Source: an uncultured Saccharospirillaceae bacterium
Lineage (GTDB): Bacteria; Pseudomonadota; Gammaproteobacteria; Pseudomonadales; Oceanobacteraceae
Assembly (NCBI GenBank): GCA_947499545.1
Contig: CANMOZ010000004.1
Span: 179,501-243,500, forward strand
Direction of reading: 5' to 3'
DNA: 64,000 nucleotides
The notes under the pieces were generated by a model. That model was not told where the DNA came from. It searched no databases and was given only the letters and a program-made list of their open reading frames with translations. Position 1 is the stretch's first letter, and each line of letters begins with the position of its first letter. Made by a program: the position numbers and the translations under genes. Below are positions 18,282 to 26,429 of this stretch, piece by piece.

Positions 18282-19256
18282 TTATTTTTTCTTATGGTAT
18301 AATTCTGCACGATCTACTTCTTCTTTGCTACCCAAAAAAATCGCAACGCGTTCATGGATATGAGAGGGTTTGATGTCTAATACGTTGTTTCGAGCATTTG
18401 AACAACGACCTTGTGCTTGCTCTACAACAAAAGCCATCGGATTGCCTTCATACATCAGTCTAAGTTTTCCTGGTTTTTCAGGAGCGCGGCTATCTTTTGG
18501 GTACATAAATACACCTCCGCGTGTGAGTATGCGATGAACTTCAGCGACCATCGATGCAATCCAGCGCATATTAAATCGTTTCTGAATTGGGCCTTCCTCT
18601 CCCAACAGTAAGTCTTGAATGTACTCCTGTACCGCTGTTTCCCAAAACCGCTGATTCGACATGTTGATAGCAAATTCCTGGGTGGAGTTTGGGATTAGAA
18701 TGTTCTCTCTTGTTAGTTCAAATTCACCAGAATCGGTATTGAGTGAGAATTGATGAGTTCCGCTGCCCGTTGTAAATACCAGTTGTGTTGAGGGGCCGTA
18801 TAGAAAATAGCCGGCAGCGCATTGCTCGTGACCAGGTTTTAAATAGGCTTGCTCATCACTTGCATCTTCTTCTGGTTTCGCTTTAATGATAGAAAAAATG
18901 GTGCCTACAGAAACATTAATGTCCAAATTGGATGAGCCATCTAAAGGATCAAAAAGAACGTAGTACTCTCCATTAGAATGCCCTGCGACAGGGTGCTCTT
19001 CTTCCTCCGATGCAATCCCTTTTACTGCTTCTAGGGCTAGCAGTTTTTGCTTAATGATATCATTTGATATCACATCCATTTTTTTTTGCTGCTCACCTTG
19101 GACGTTTGTGTTTTCCACCACACCCGTTGAGTTGGTGTTGTGGGCATTTTGCAAGCGGGAGGCAATGTCTTGACATGCTGACGATAATTCCTCAAACAAG
19201 TGGATAAGGGAGGGGGCTGTCTCTTGCTGTTCGAGAAAAGATCGGATGGTAGGCAT
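18282..19256 (-). CDS. fbp: Fructose-1,6-bisphosphatase, class 1
   Basis: Gluconeogenic phosphatase. From the ATG at 19256 it has 324 aa (E. coli 332). Metal- and substrate-binding blocks are visible: VQGEQQKKMDVISND, IASEEEEHPV, FDPLDGSSNLDINVSVGTIFSI, and the C-terminal GGVFMYPKDSRAPEKPGKLR with YEGNPMAFVVEQAQG. The frame stays open another 35 codons to a TTG/GTG next to the gloB stop, but that stretch is proline-rich and lacks family similarity, and MPTIRSFLEQQ aligns with the E. coli start. It lies downstream of gloB on the same strand. Together with ppsA it equips the cell for gluconeogenesis. Confidence 0.95.
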   Translation of the reverse strand: MPTIRSFLEQQETAPSLIHLFEELSSACQDIASRLQNAHNTNSTGVVENTNVQGEQQKKMDVISNDIIKQKLLALEAVKGIASEEEEHPVAGHSNGEYYVLFDPLDGSSNLDINVSVGTIFSIIKAKPEEDASDEQAYLKPGHEQCAAGYFLYGPSTQLVFTTGSGTHQFSLNTDSGEFELTRENILIPNSTQEFAINMSNQRFWETAVQEYIQDLLLGEEGPIQKRFNMRWIASMVAEVHRILTRGGVFMYPKDSRAPEKPGKLRLMYEGNPMAFVVEQAQGRCSNARNNVLDIKPSHIHERVAIFLGSKEEVDRAELYHKKK

Positions 19257-19365
19257 AGGGGCTAAATCTCTGTATTCGTTTGGCGGTGCATCATAACGGA
19301 TGCTTTGGGGGGGCTCAACTCTAGGTGGTGCATTGCGATAATTGAGTTGGTGCACAGGCAAGAGT

Positions 19366-20202
19366 TTAGAATTTGTCTTTCATTGCTCTTAAAGTTTTAA
19401 ATATTTGGTACTCATTTTTGTCGACAACGTTATCTTGCAATTGAATGGCATTCTTGAGTTCTAGCTTGTCTGCCATCAAAAAGGGGTTAACTTGCCGTTC
19501 TTGGTGGATAGTGCTGGGCAGAGTTGATAAGCCAGAAGCTCTCAGCTTAGTAGCCTCCTTGGCACGAGTTTTAATGGCTTGATTCTTTGGGAGTATAAAG
19601 CGGGCAAAGTCTAAATTGCTTAGTGTGTATTCATGAGCACAGTATACGGCTGTATTACTGGGGAGAGCCCTTAACTTTTTTAGTGATTCCCACATCATTT
19701 CCGGTGTTCCCTCAAAAAGCCGGCCACAGCCCGAGGAAAATAGGGTGTCTCCACAAAACAGCATGGGACTGCTTTCTTCCTGGTTAATTAAGTCATCTCT
19801 GGTTTCCTCCAGGAAATAAGCCACATGCTCTAATGTGTGCCCCGGAACGGGGATGCTCGTTAGAGATAATCCATCAAAAATATTGAGCGTATTCTGCTTT
19901 TCGGGTTCGTAATCGAGAGCGGAGTCGGTTACCCAGGGGATTTGTTTATGGCTTGGCCCAATAACCCTTACTTTAGGAAGCTTCTCAATAAGCTTAGGGA
20001 TGCCATTTATGTGGTCGTAGTGATGGTGGGTGATGAGTATCCCTTGCAGTTGCAGCTGTTGTTGATTCAACGTGTTTAATACGGGGGAGGCATCACCTGG
20101 GTCAACAACCCAAGCCGCCTGATTTTTTAGGTCTTTAATTAGCCATATATAGTTATCAGTAAACGCAGTTAAAGCCTCAACCAGGTATGACCCTTTACTC
20201 AT
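19366..20202 (-). CDS. gloB: Hydroxyacylglutathione hydrolase (glyoxalase II)
   Basis: Metallo-beta-lactamase-fold thioesterase that hydrolyses S-lactoylglutathione in methylglyoxal detoxification. At 278 aa it is slightly longer than the 251 of E. coli. Visible features are AFTDNYIWLI, the dinuclear metal motif THHHYDH, PVPGHTLEHVAYF, FCGDTLFSSGCGRLFEGTPEMM and YCAHEYTLSNLDFA. The C-terminal part holds the glutathione-binding ERQVNPFL. The ATG at 20202 is preceded by AAGGAAAC. The gene is divergent from the SRP RNA gene and upstream of fbp. Confidence 0.95.
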   Translation of the reverse strand: MSKGSYLVEALTAFTDNYIWLIKDLKNQAAWVVDPGDASPVLNTLNQQQLQLQGILITHHHYDHINGIPKLIEKLPKVRVIGPSHKQIPWVTDSALDYEPEKQNTLNIFDGLSLTSIPVPGHTLEHVAYFLEETRDDLINQEESSPMLFCGDTLFSSGCGRLFEGTPEMMWESLKKLRALPSNTAVYCAHEYTLSNLDFARFILPKNQAIKTRAKEATKLRASGLSTLPSTIHQERQVNPFLMADKLELKNAIQLQDNVVDKNEYQIFKTLRAMKDKF

Positions 20203-20360
20203 GATGTTTCCTTCGGCCCCAACTTGGAAGCCAAAAGAGTATACAAATTAATGAGTAATGGCGAACCTAAAGATTTATACCGTTATCTTTTTGCGAGGCA
20301 GCTACACATGAATAAGCAACTAAATCAAGGAGTTGCGTCTAAAATTTTTCTAGATAAGTC

Positions 20361-20389
20361 TTGCACTGTTAATACTAGTCTGGAATAAT
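20361..20389 (+). promoter_or_regulatory. Putative promoter of the SRP RNA gene
   Basis: TTGCAC at 20361-20366, a 17-bp spacer and AATAAT at 20384-20389 predict a start near 20396. A 26-nt hairpin (20395-20420, GCATTCAAGCG with CGCCTGAATGC, one A-C mismatch, loop CTAT) would then form the very 5' end of the precursor, just before the mature RNA. Confidence 0.5.
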
Positions 20390-20426
20390 GCACGGCATTC
20401 AAGCGCTATCGCCTGAATGCTTGCAG

Positions 20427-20535
20427 TGGTGGCTCCGGTCCCCCCGCAACAATAAGCTGTGAACTCCGCCAGGCCCGGAAGGGAGCAACGGTAACAGTGG
20501 ACTTGTGTGCCGGGGTGTGGCTGGAGTCCCTCCAG
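20427..20535 (+). ncRNA. ffs: 4.5S RNA of the signal recognition particle
   Basis: Small bacterial SRP RNA that binds Ffh. The hallmark apical part is present: CCAGGCCCGGAAGGGAGCA with the GGAA tetraloop, facing GUGUGCCGGGGUGUGGCUGGAGUCC on the 3' side. The 5' strand GGCUCCGGUCCCCCCGCAAC matches the E. coli 4.5S CUCCCGCAAC region. The ends are set by pairing of GGUGGCUCC with GGAGUCCCUCC and may be off by a few bases. Its position just upstream of dnaX is conserved in pseudomonads and relatives. Confidence 0.93.
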
Positions 20536-20661
20536 ATTCGCTTCTTCTTCATTTACGCTCACTGTGTATGTAGATACTCTCACCTCTAGAGGGTAAGATG
20601 TGTTTCCTAAAGCACAGATAATTCGACGCTTTGACATCATAATTCAGTAGATAGAATGTAA

Positions 20662-22662
20662 ATGAGCTATCAAGTCCTTGCCAGAAAATACCGCCCACAA
20701 GTTTTCACTGATGTTGTTGGGCAGCAGCAGGTTCTAAAAGCGCTTACCGTCGCGCTTGATCAAAATCGCCTACATCATGCTTATCTATTTACAGGCACTC
20801 GTGGAGTTGGAAAAACCACCATAGCTCGTATTCTTGCTAAAAGTTTAAACTGCGATAAAGGAATTACCTCGAACCCCTGTGGTCAATGCCAAGCATGCTC
20901 TGAAATTACGGAAGGGCGGTTTGTTGATTTAATTGAGGTTGATGCCGCTTCAAGAACCAAGGTTGAGGATACACGTGAATTGTTGGATAACGTCCAGTAT
21001 GCGCCTACATCGGGTCGTTTTAAGGTATACCTCATTGATGAAGTTCATATGCTTTCTACGCATAGCTTCAATGCCTTATTGAAAACGCTTGAAGAACCTC
21101 CCGAGCATGTGAAATTCCTACTAGCAACAACTGACCCCCAAAAGCTCCCTATTACTGTGCTCTCTCGCTGCTTGCAATTTGCACTTAAAAATATGAAACC
21201 CAGTGATGTCGTCGAGCATTTGGGCAGAGTGCTAGATGTGGAAAACGTGTCATACGAAGAAGCTGCCCTATGGATGTTGGCTCGAAGTGCAGAAGGTAGC
21301 ATGAGGGATGCACTGAGCTTGACCGACCAAGCGATTGCTATGGGGGATGGCAAAGTCTCTTTGGCAGATGTCTCGGATATGTTGGGCACTTTGGATCGCG
21401 GTAAGGTGATTGAACTTGCCGATGCTGTTTTGAATGAACAGTTTGCCGATATCATGCGGATGGTCGATCTGTTTAATGCTCAGAATACCCATTTTGACCG
21501 CCTTTTGGTTGATCTGTTAGAGCTTTTTCACCAATTGGCTTTACAGCAATGGTCTGGTTATTTAAGTGAAAGTAGTGACCCGGAAGGGCAGTGGGTATGT
21601 GCAACTGCCGCACAGCATACTTCAGAAAAGATTCAACTGTATTATCAGGTGCTATTGGTTTCTAGAAGGGATTTGCCTCTAAACCCGAGCCCTAAGCAAG
21701 GTTTTGAAATGACCTTAATGAGGCTCTTAAGCTTTCAGCCTCCGGGTGTTCCGATGGGGCATTATGTTTCTCCTGGCCAGATGCAAGGACAACCAACAAA
21801 TGGTTTTACCTCTCTTACAGGAGGAGGGACGGTAAAAAAGCCTGAAGCGGTGGAAGGCCGCCAAGTGCATTTGGAGCAATTAAAATCAAATTTTGAAAAA
21901 CCGGTCCCAACTCAGCATAAAATTGAGCCAAAACCAATAAGTCCTCTCTCCGAAACCGTCTCTTTGAATCATGTGAGAAATGATACACGGCCGTTATCTG
22001 ATCCACCCCAATCGACTCCATCAAAAGACGAGGCGTCGGTATTGACCTCAATGACCCCCACCTTTAGCGAGGTTGATGACAGATACAACGGTCATAAGGG
22101 AGTACAACCTGCAACTGATAATGAAATCGTAGATAAGGTTGCACCTGCGCTGGATCATAAGCATGCCTCCTTACCTAAGGTGGATATAAGTGGGAAGAGT
22201 GGGGGTTCACTTAACAACCATGCAACAAGTCTTGATGCGCTAGAGGCCTGTTTAAGTCAACCATCAGAGGCCTGGCCAGAATTTTTTGACGTATTAAATA
22301 TAGAAGGTCTAACTCGTTCTCTGTTTGAAAATGCCTGTTTAGATAGGATTGAGGAAGGTACTTGGCATTTTACGATGGCTGCTGATCACGTTCAGTGGAT
22401 GAGTGATGCTCACCTGCAGAAGGTAGAGCAAGCACTCTCCAGCCTCTTAATAGAACACTCATACAAACAATCAGTCAAAGTTAAGGTAAATGAGGGAAGC
22501 ATGCACTTCCCAACGCCTGCAGATTTTCGGGCCCAAAAGCGTGCTGAGAAGCAAAAGATGGCTGAAAGCGCTATTATGGACGACCCTAATGTAAAGCAAA
22601 TGCTGGCGGTCCTTGATGCTCAAGTGATACCAGGATCGCTCAAACCCATTGATGAGGATTAA
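20662..22662 (+). CDS. dnaX: DNA polymerase III subunits tau/gamma
   Basis: Clamp-loader ATPase. The 666-aa tau form contains Walker A GTRGVGKTTIA, the four-cysteine zinc module CDKGITSNPCGQCQAC, Walker B YLIDEVHML and the sensor-1/SRC region LSRCLQFALK in the first 370 residues. A low-complexity linker (about 370-530) and a tau-specific C-terminal domain that binds DnaB and alpha follow. A frameshift signal at codons 391-393 would yield a gamma form of 394 residues (see the separate entry). It is followed by ybaB after 3 bp and by recR, the canonical dnaX-ybaB-recR order. Confidence 0.97.
   Translation: MSYQVLARKYRPQVFTDVVGQQQVLKALTVALDQNRLHHAYLFTGTRGVGKTTIARILAKSLNCDKGITSNPCGQCQACSEITEGRFVDLIEVDAASRTKVEDTRELLDNVQYAPTSGRFKVYLIDEVHMLSTHSFNALLKTLEEPPEHVKFLLATTDPQKLPITVLSRCLQFALKNMKPSDVVEHLGRVLDVENVSYEEAALWMLARSAEGSMRDALSLTDQAIAMGDGKVSLADVSDMLGTLDRGKVIELADAVLNEQFADIMRMVDLFNAQNTHFDRLLVDLLELFHQLALQQWSGYLSESSDPEGQWVCATAAQHTSEKIQLYYQVLLVSRRDLPLNPSPKQGFEMTLMRLLSFQPPGVPMGHYVSPGQMQGQPTNGFTSLTGGGTVKKPEAVEGRQVHLEQLKSNFEKPVPTQHKIEPKPISPLSETVSLNHVRNDTRPLSDPPQSTPSKDEASVLTSMTPTFSEVDDRYNGHKGVQPATDNEIVDKVAPALDHKHASLPKVDISGKSGGSLNNHATSLDALEACLSQPSEAWPEFFDVLNIEGLTRSLFENACLDRIEEGTWHFTMAADHVQWMSDAHLQKVEQALSSLLIEHSYKQSVKVKVNEGSMHFPTPADFRAQKRAEKQKMAESAIMDDPNVKQMLAVLDAQVIPGSLKPIDED
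21819..21861 (+). promoter_or_regulatory. Programmed -1 ribosomal frameshift signal in dnaX
   Basis: The slippery heptamer A-AAA-AAG lies in frame at 21834-21840 (GTA AAA AAG, codons 391-393). An SD-like AGGAGGAGGG precedes it at 21819-21828, and a hairpin (GCGGT 21847-21851 with GGCCGC 21856-21861) follows 6 nt later. A -1 shift reads GCC then TGA at 21843-21845, ending gamma at 394 aa. Heptamer, internal SD, hairpin and immediate stop all match the E. coli dnaX design. Confidence 0.85.
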
Positions 22663-22665
22663 GCA

Positions 22666-22992
22666 ATGATGAAAGGTGGCATGGGCAACTTGATGAAGCA
22701 AGCCCAAAAGATGCAAGAGAAAATGCAGCAAGTTCAAGAAGAGCTGGCGAATGCTGAGGTTACGGGTGAAGCGGGCGCTGGGATGGTGAAGGTGGTCATG
22801 AACGGTCGCCACAATATTAAATCTGTAAATATTGACCCTAGCGTACTAGAAGAAGACAAAGAGTTGCTTGAAGACTTGCTTGCAGCAGCCGTAAATGATG
22901 CTGTAAGAAAAGTTGAAGAAAATAGCCAAGAGAAAATGTCTTCGATTACCTCTGGAATGGGTTTGCCAGCAGGTTTTAAAATGCCTTTTTAA
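22666..22992 (+). CDS. ybaB: YbaB/EbfC-family nucleoid-associated protein
   Basis: A 108-aa DNA-binding protein that dimerises through a tweezer-like fold. It begins [24 protein letters not shown] (methionine-rich helix), then [20 protein letters not shown] and the C-terminal [12 protein letters not shown], all standard for the family. The first two codons are both ATG, so the start may be 22666 or 22669. It lies 3 bp behind dnaX and upstream of recR; a terminator-like hairpin at 23004-23035 may reduce read-through into recR. Confidence 0.96.
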   Translation: MMKGGMGNLMKQAQKMQEKMQQVQEELANAEVTGEAGAGMVKVVMNGRHNIKSVNIDPSVLEEDKELLEDLLAAAVNDAVRKVEENSQEKMSSITSGMGLPAGFKMPF

Positions 22993-23003
22993 TTGGGCTT
23001 GTT

Positions 23004-23035
23004 AGGCCTGCCAGATTGGGTAGGCCTTTGTCTTT
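23004..23035 (+). terminator. Possible attenuating terminator between ybaB and recR
   Basis: AGGCCTGCC (23004-23012) pairs with GGTAGGCCT (23019-23027), nine pairs with one G-U, followed by TTGTCTTT. It lies within the dnaX-ybaB-recR operon, so partial read-through is expected. Confidence 0.5.
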
Positions 23036-23050
23036 GGAATAAACTCTTCT

Positions 23051-23650
23051 ATGTTCAGTCCTTTGTTTGATGACCTGGTTAGGTCCTTGTCAACTCTGCC
23101 AGGCATTGGCCCTAAAACAGCGCAGCGTCTGGCTTTGCATTTGTTGGAAAAAGATCCCGTAGGCGCTACGCAGTTGGTAAATGCTCTTGAAGTGGCTTTA
23201 CAAAAAGTTAGCCGCTGTCAAAATTGCCGTAATTTAACCGAAGAAACCTTGTGTCGAGTATGCTCTGATGAAAAGCGCGACCCAGAATTGCTTTGTGTTG
23301 TAGAAGCTCCGGGAGATCTACTCGCTTTGGAGCAAGCGGGGGTTTATCAAGGCCGCTATTTTGTGCTGTATGGCTGTTTATCACCCATTGATGGCATCGG
23401 TCCTGAGCAATTAGGTTTGGAAGAATTGGAGCGTTACGTCCTTCAAAAAGGCGTAAAGGAAGTGGTGATCGCAACCAACCCTACTGTGGAAGGTGAAGCG
23501 ACGAGCTTTTACATCGCAGAAATGTTAAAGCCTCATGATGTACGTGCAAGTCGTATTGCTCATGGTGTCCCTTTGGGTGGAGATCTTGGCTACGTAGACA
23601 GTGGCACACTTGCTCATGCGTTAGTCGGTAGAAAACCTGTAGAAGCGTAG
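23051..23650 (+). CDS. recR: Recombination protein RecR
   Basis: Acts with RecF and RecO to load RecA on gapped DNA. Its 199 aa are standard length. Visible are the helix-hairpin-helix LPGIGPKTAQRLALHLL, the zinc finger CQNCRNLTEETLCRVC, and the Toprim domain with CVVEAPGDLLALE and ATNPTVEGEATSFYIAE. The C-terminus RIAHGVPLGGDLGYVDSGTL is the Walker-B-like end. It is the third gene of the dnaX-ybaB-recR cluster. Confidence 0.97.
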   Translation: MFSPLFDDLVRSLSTLPGIGPKTAQRLALHLLEKDPVGATQLVNALEVALQKVSRCQNCRNLTEETLCRVCSDEKRDPELLCVVEAPGDLLALEQAGVYQGRYFVLYGCLSPIDGIGPEQLGLEELERYVLQKGVKEVVIATNPTVEGEATSFYIAEMLKPHDVRASRIAHGVPLGGDLGYVDSGTLAHALVGRKPVEA

Positions 23651-23746
23651 TTTGTAAAGAAATTCAGCTTTGAGACGCTGTTCAGCCCTTACTTCAATAG
23701 CAAGGCTGTAGAAAATTTTTAATGAAATAATCAGTTAGGAATAGTA

Positions 23747-24952
23747 GTGGTTTTTAGCGTTGTTCCCCCCATTCACTGGGTTACCACTGATCAATTGCTG
23801 GAGGACTGTTGTCGTGCTTGGGGGAGTGCTAAGCAGCCGTTAGCTATTGATACAGAATTTATGCGGGTTAATACTTTTTATCCGTTGCCTGGGTTGATAC
23901 AAGTTTTTGATGGAAAAGAAGTTTATTTAATAGACCCGTTAGAGGTGACAGATTATTCGCCCTTAGGTCACATTCTTTCCGATGTTACCATAGAGAAAAT
24001 ATTTCACAGTTTCGCAGAAGACTTGGAAGTTCTTTACAATCTAACCCAAGTAAAGCCCAGCAATATTTTTGATACGCAATTAGCGGCCGCATTTTGTGGA
24101 TTAGGGTTAACCACTGGTTATCAATCATTAGTTGGGACACTTTTGGGTGTTGATCTAGATAAAGGGCAAACCCGTTCTAACTGGTTACAAAGACCCTTAA
24201 CAGATGAGCAGGTGTATTACGCTGCGCAAGATGTTCAGGGATTAATTGTTCTTAGAGATAAGCTTTCAGCCCAACTTGAACAAACAAACATGAAATCTTG
24301 GTTTTCAAATGAATGTCAAATACGGAGCCAAGAAACGTTGGAGCAGGTTCCAGAGCAAGAGTATTACCGATCAGTGAAGCTGGCTTGGCAATTAAAGCCA
24401 AGGGAGCTGGCGGTACTTAGAGAGTTGACTGCTTGGAGAGAGAGAAAAGCACGTACTGAAAATAAACCTCGTAATACGTTTTTAAACGATGCTCAGTTAA
24501 TACAGTTATCTCGAAGAAAGCCAAAACATGAAGCAGGTATGGCCAAGATACCAGGCATTAAGCCGTCAGAAGTTAGGAAGTGGGGGAGCGAGTGGCTACA
24601 GGCTATACAGCAAGGGATGAGTTTGACTCCGGAAGAACAGCCCTTGCCATTGCCTAAACCTTTAAACCCTCATGCCGGTCAGTGGCTTAAGTTGCTTAGA
24701 GATAAAGCGCAAGTAATGGCTACGGAAATTGGCATCCCTGTAGACTTGTTGGCGCGCAAAAAGCAGTTGGAGGCGTTATTGAGATCGGGTTACCCAGATG
24801 GCCCTTATGATACAACGGGCTGTTTAGTGGGGTGGAGATCTGAAGTCATTGGAGAGCCTGTGACTGCCTTATTAGACCAGCTACGAAGAGTGATGCCGCC
24901 TCCTAGATCTGTTCAAAAACGCAGGGTTTCATCGAAAAAACGTTCAAAATGA
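23747..24952 (+). CDS. rnd: Ribonuclease D
   Basis: 3'-5' exoribonuclease for tRNA and small-RNA 3' trimming. It has 401 aa (E. coli 375). DEDD catalytic residues are visible in AIDTEFMRVNTFYP (D, E), HSFAEDLEVL (D) and the fourth motif YYAAQDVQGL (Y and D). An HRDC domain follows (about 215-290, LKPRELAVLRELTAWRERKAR). The start is the GTG at 23747 with TTAGGA upstream. It precedes ycgL by 7 bp, the same order as in pseudomonads. Confidence 0.94.
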   Translation: MVFSVVPPIHWVTTDQLLEDCCRAWGSAKQPLAIDTEFMRVNTFYPLPGLIQVFDGKEVYLIDPLEVTDYSPLGHILSDVTIEKIFHSFAEDLEVLYNLTQVKPSNIFDTQLAAAFCGLGLTTGYQSLVGTLLGVDLDKGQTRSNWLQRPLTDEQVYYAAQDVQGLIVLRDKLSAQLEQTNMKSWFSNECQIRSQETLEQVPEQEYYRSVKLAWQLKPRELAVLRELTAWRERKARTENKPRNTFLNDAQLIQLSRRKPKHEAGMAKIPGIKPSEVRKWGSEWLQAIQQGMSLTPEEQPLPLPKPLNPHAGQWLKLLRDKAQVMATEIGIPVDLLARKKQLEALLRSGYPDGPYDTTGCLVGWRSEVIGEPVTALLDQLRRVMPPPRSVQKRRVSSKKRSK

Positions 24953-24959
24953 GTGATAT

Positions 24960-25277
24960 ATGAAAACGATTTGCACAGTGTATAAGAGCCCAAAAAAAGA
25001 TGAAGCTTATCTGTACGTGGATCATAAAAAAGGGTTGGCACCTGTCCCAAAATCACTACTAGAAGTGTTTGGTAATCCCATTAAAGTCACTACCTTGGTT
25101 TTAACTGAAGACCGGAAACTGGCAAGAGCTGATGTAAAAGATGTTATAAAAGCCTTGATCGAGCCAGGGTATTACTTGCAAATGCCGCCAGCAAAAGAAT
25201 CCTATTTGCTTGATTTACACCAGGATACATCATCGAAGTATGATATGGGTGTGTCCCCTTCTCCTATGAAACATTAA
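24960..25277 (+). CDS. ycgL: YcgL domain protein
   Basis: Small 105-aa cytoplasmic protein of the YcgL family. It begins MKTICTVYKSPKKDEAYLYV and contains VPKSLLEVFG, which are family signatures; PGYYLQMPPAKE is the conserved end of the domain. The biochemical function of YcgL is not established. It is 7 bp behind rnd, and the rnd-ycgL pair is a recurrent gammaproteobacterial arrangement. The usual ycgN is missing and a membrane protein gene comes next. Confidence 0.92.
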   Translation: MKTICTVYKSPKKDEAYLYVDHKKGLAPVPKSLLEVFGNPIKVTTLVLTEDRKLARADVKDVIKALIEPGYYLQMPPAKESYLLDLHQDTSSKYDMGVSPSPMKH

Positions 25278-25297
25278 TACGTACGAGAGAGACACTT

Positions 25298-25630
25298 ATG
25301 AATTATCCTGAATACTATCAGTTGGCTTGGTTTGGCTATGCCGGTGTGTCCGTTGCTCTCTTTCTGCTTTGGTGGTGGGTTGTACACCCTCTGAATAGTA
25401 CGCTAAGGGATTCTCTATTGCTTTTCTATGCTGTTGTTGCCTGGACTCCTGTTGCTCTGGACCCATCTTCTGGTATCTGGGTCCCTGCTGTCGCGGTAAC
25501 GATTCTTGGTGGTTGGATGGATGGCCAGCCAATGTTTATACGTGGTGTAACCCCAATGTTGTTCACTGCTTTCGTAGCAGTTGTCATCATGACTGTGAAA
25601 GCATTCATCATTCGCGCCAAGCGTGAGTAA
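25298..25630 (+). CDS. Small inner-membrane protein of unknown function
   Basis: A 110-aa protein with three to four hydrophobic helices (about 8-28, 37-56, 60-75, 86-104) and a short basic tail (IIRAKRE). It has conserved-looking WWWVVHP and GGWMDGQPMF elements but no family that I can name. It is preceded by AGAGAGAC and lies 20 bp after ycgL, so it is part of the rnd transcription unit. It may be a conserved partner of the following genes, but nothing in the sequence shows a function. Confidence 0.75.
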   Translation: MNYPEYYQLAWFGYAGVSVALFLLWWWVVHPLNSTLRDSLLLFYAVVAWTPVALDPSSGIWVPAVAVTILGGWMDGQPMFIRGVTPMLFTAFVAVVIMTVKAFIIRAKRE

Positions 25631-25743
25631 AGCTTTTGGCTTACTCGTCAACATTGTCTAGCGTTATATAAGGGAAGAAGTAGCGCGCAGACTAATCTGT
25701 TGCCGCGTGGAATTATCCACCTCAAAGGACGAGGGGCCAAGCT

Positions 25744-26409
25744 ATGATGGCAAATCATATACTCATACTGACATCGGTGATGCTGTTTGCGGGCATCTTC
25801 GGAGGTTTAGTCAACTATTACATGTACAATGTTCGCGATCCAGATTCAACGAGCTTGCCTAGATGCATCGTTGTTGGAATAGGCGCGGCATTTCTGGTGC
25901 CAGTCATCTTGGACTTGCTTAACAGCGACCTGGTTTTAGAAAGCCAAGGCGACCCTTCAAGATTACTCATCTTTACAGGCTTTTGCCTTATTTCGGCCAT
26001 AATATCGCGCTTCTTTATTTCCAATGTCTCGGATCGGATCCTGACCGAAGCAAACGAAGCGAGGAAGCAATCAGAGTCTCTTCAACACGACCTTCGGGTA
26101 ATCAAAACAGAAATCATGCCATTGATTGATACCGAAACAGAAATTGAACACAGTACTGAAGATTCGGAAATCATCGCAGAGCAGATTGATAATATGTCAA
26201 TGCAGGCTCTGAAGGTGTTAGCTTCAGGACGCTTTATCTATCGTTCGGTCAGTGGTTTAAGTAAAGAGATGAATGCAGACGAAAGTGTCATTCAGAAAAC
26301 ATTACAGCTGCTTATGAGTCGTGCTTTGGCTGGTAAAGTGAACGGTGAAAATGGTCCTAGATGGCACATCACTGAAAAAGGACGCAGGCTTGTAGAAAGC
26401 CAAATATAG
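25744..26409 (+). CDS. Three-TM protein with C-terminal winged-helix-like domain
   Basis: A 221-aa inner-membrane protein. Three TM helices (about 6-26, 39-60, 75-96) are followed by a coiled-coil-like linker (about 100-128) and a cytoplasmic domain (about 150-221) resembling a winged helix (MQALKVLASGRFIYRSVSG ... ITEKGRRLVES). It recalls the three-TM proteins described next to prokaryotic YEATS proteins, but that assignment is from memory and uncertain. The gene starts 20 bp upstream of the VWA protein gene's neighbour gap and is probably cotranscribed with it. A membrane-bound transcription factor or a protein-docking domain are both possible. Confidence 0.7.
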   Translation: MMANHILILTSVMLFAGIFGGLVNYYMYNVRDPDSTSLPRCIVVGIGAAFLVPVILDLLNSDLVLESQGDPSRLLIFTGFCLISAIISRFFISNVSDRILTEANEARKQSESLQHDLRVIKTEIMPLIDTETEIEHSTEDSEIIAEQIDNMSMQALKVLASGRFIYRSVSGLSKEMNADESVIQKTLQLLMSRALAGKVNGENGPRWHITEKGRRLVESQI

Positions 26410-26429
26410 TGTAGGCAACGCCCCCTATC

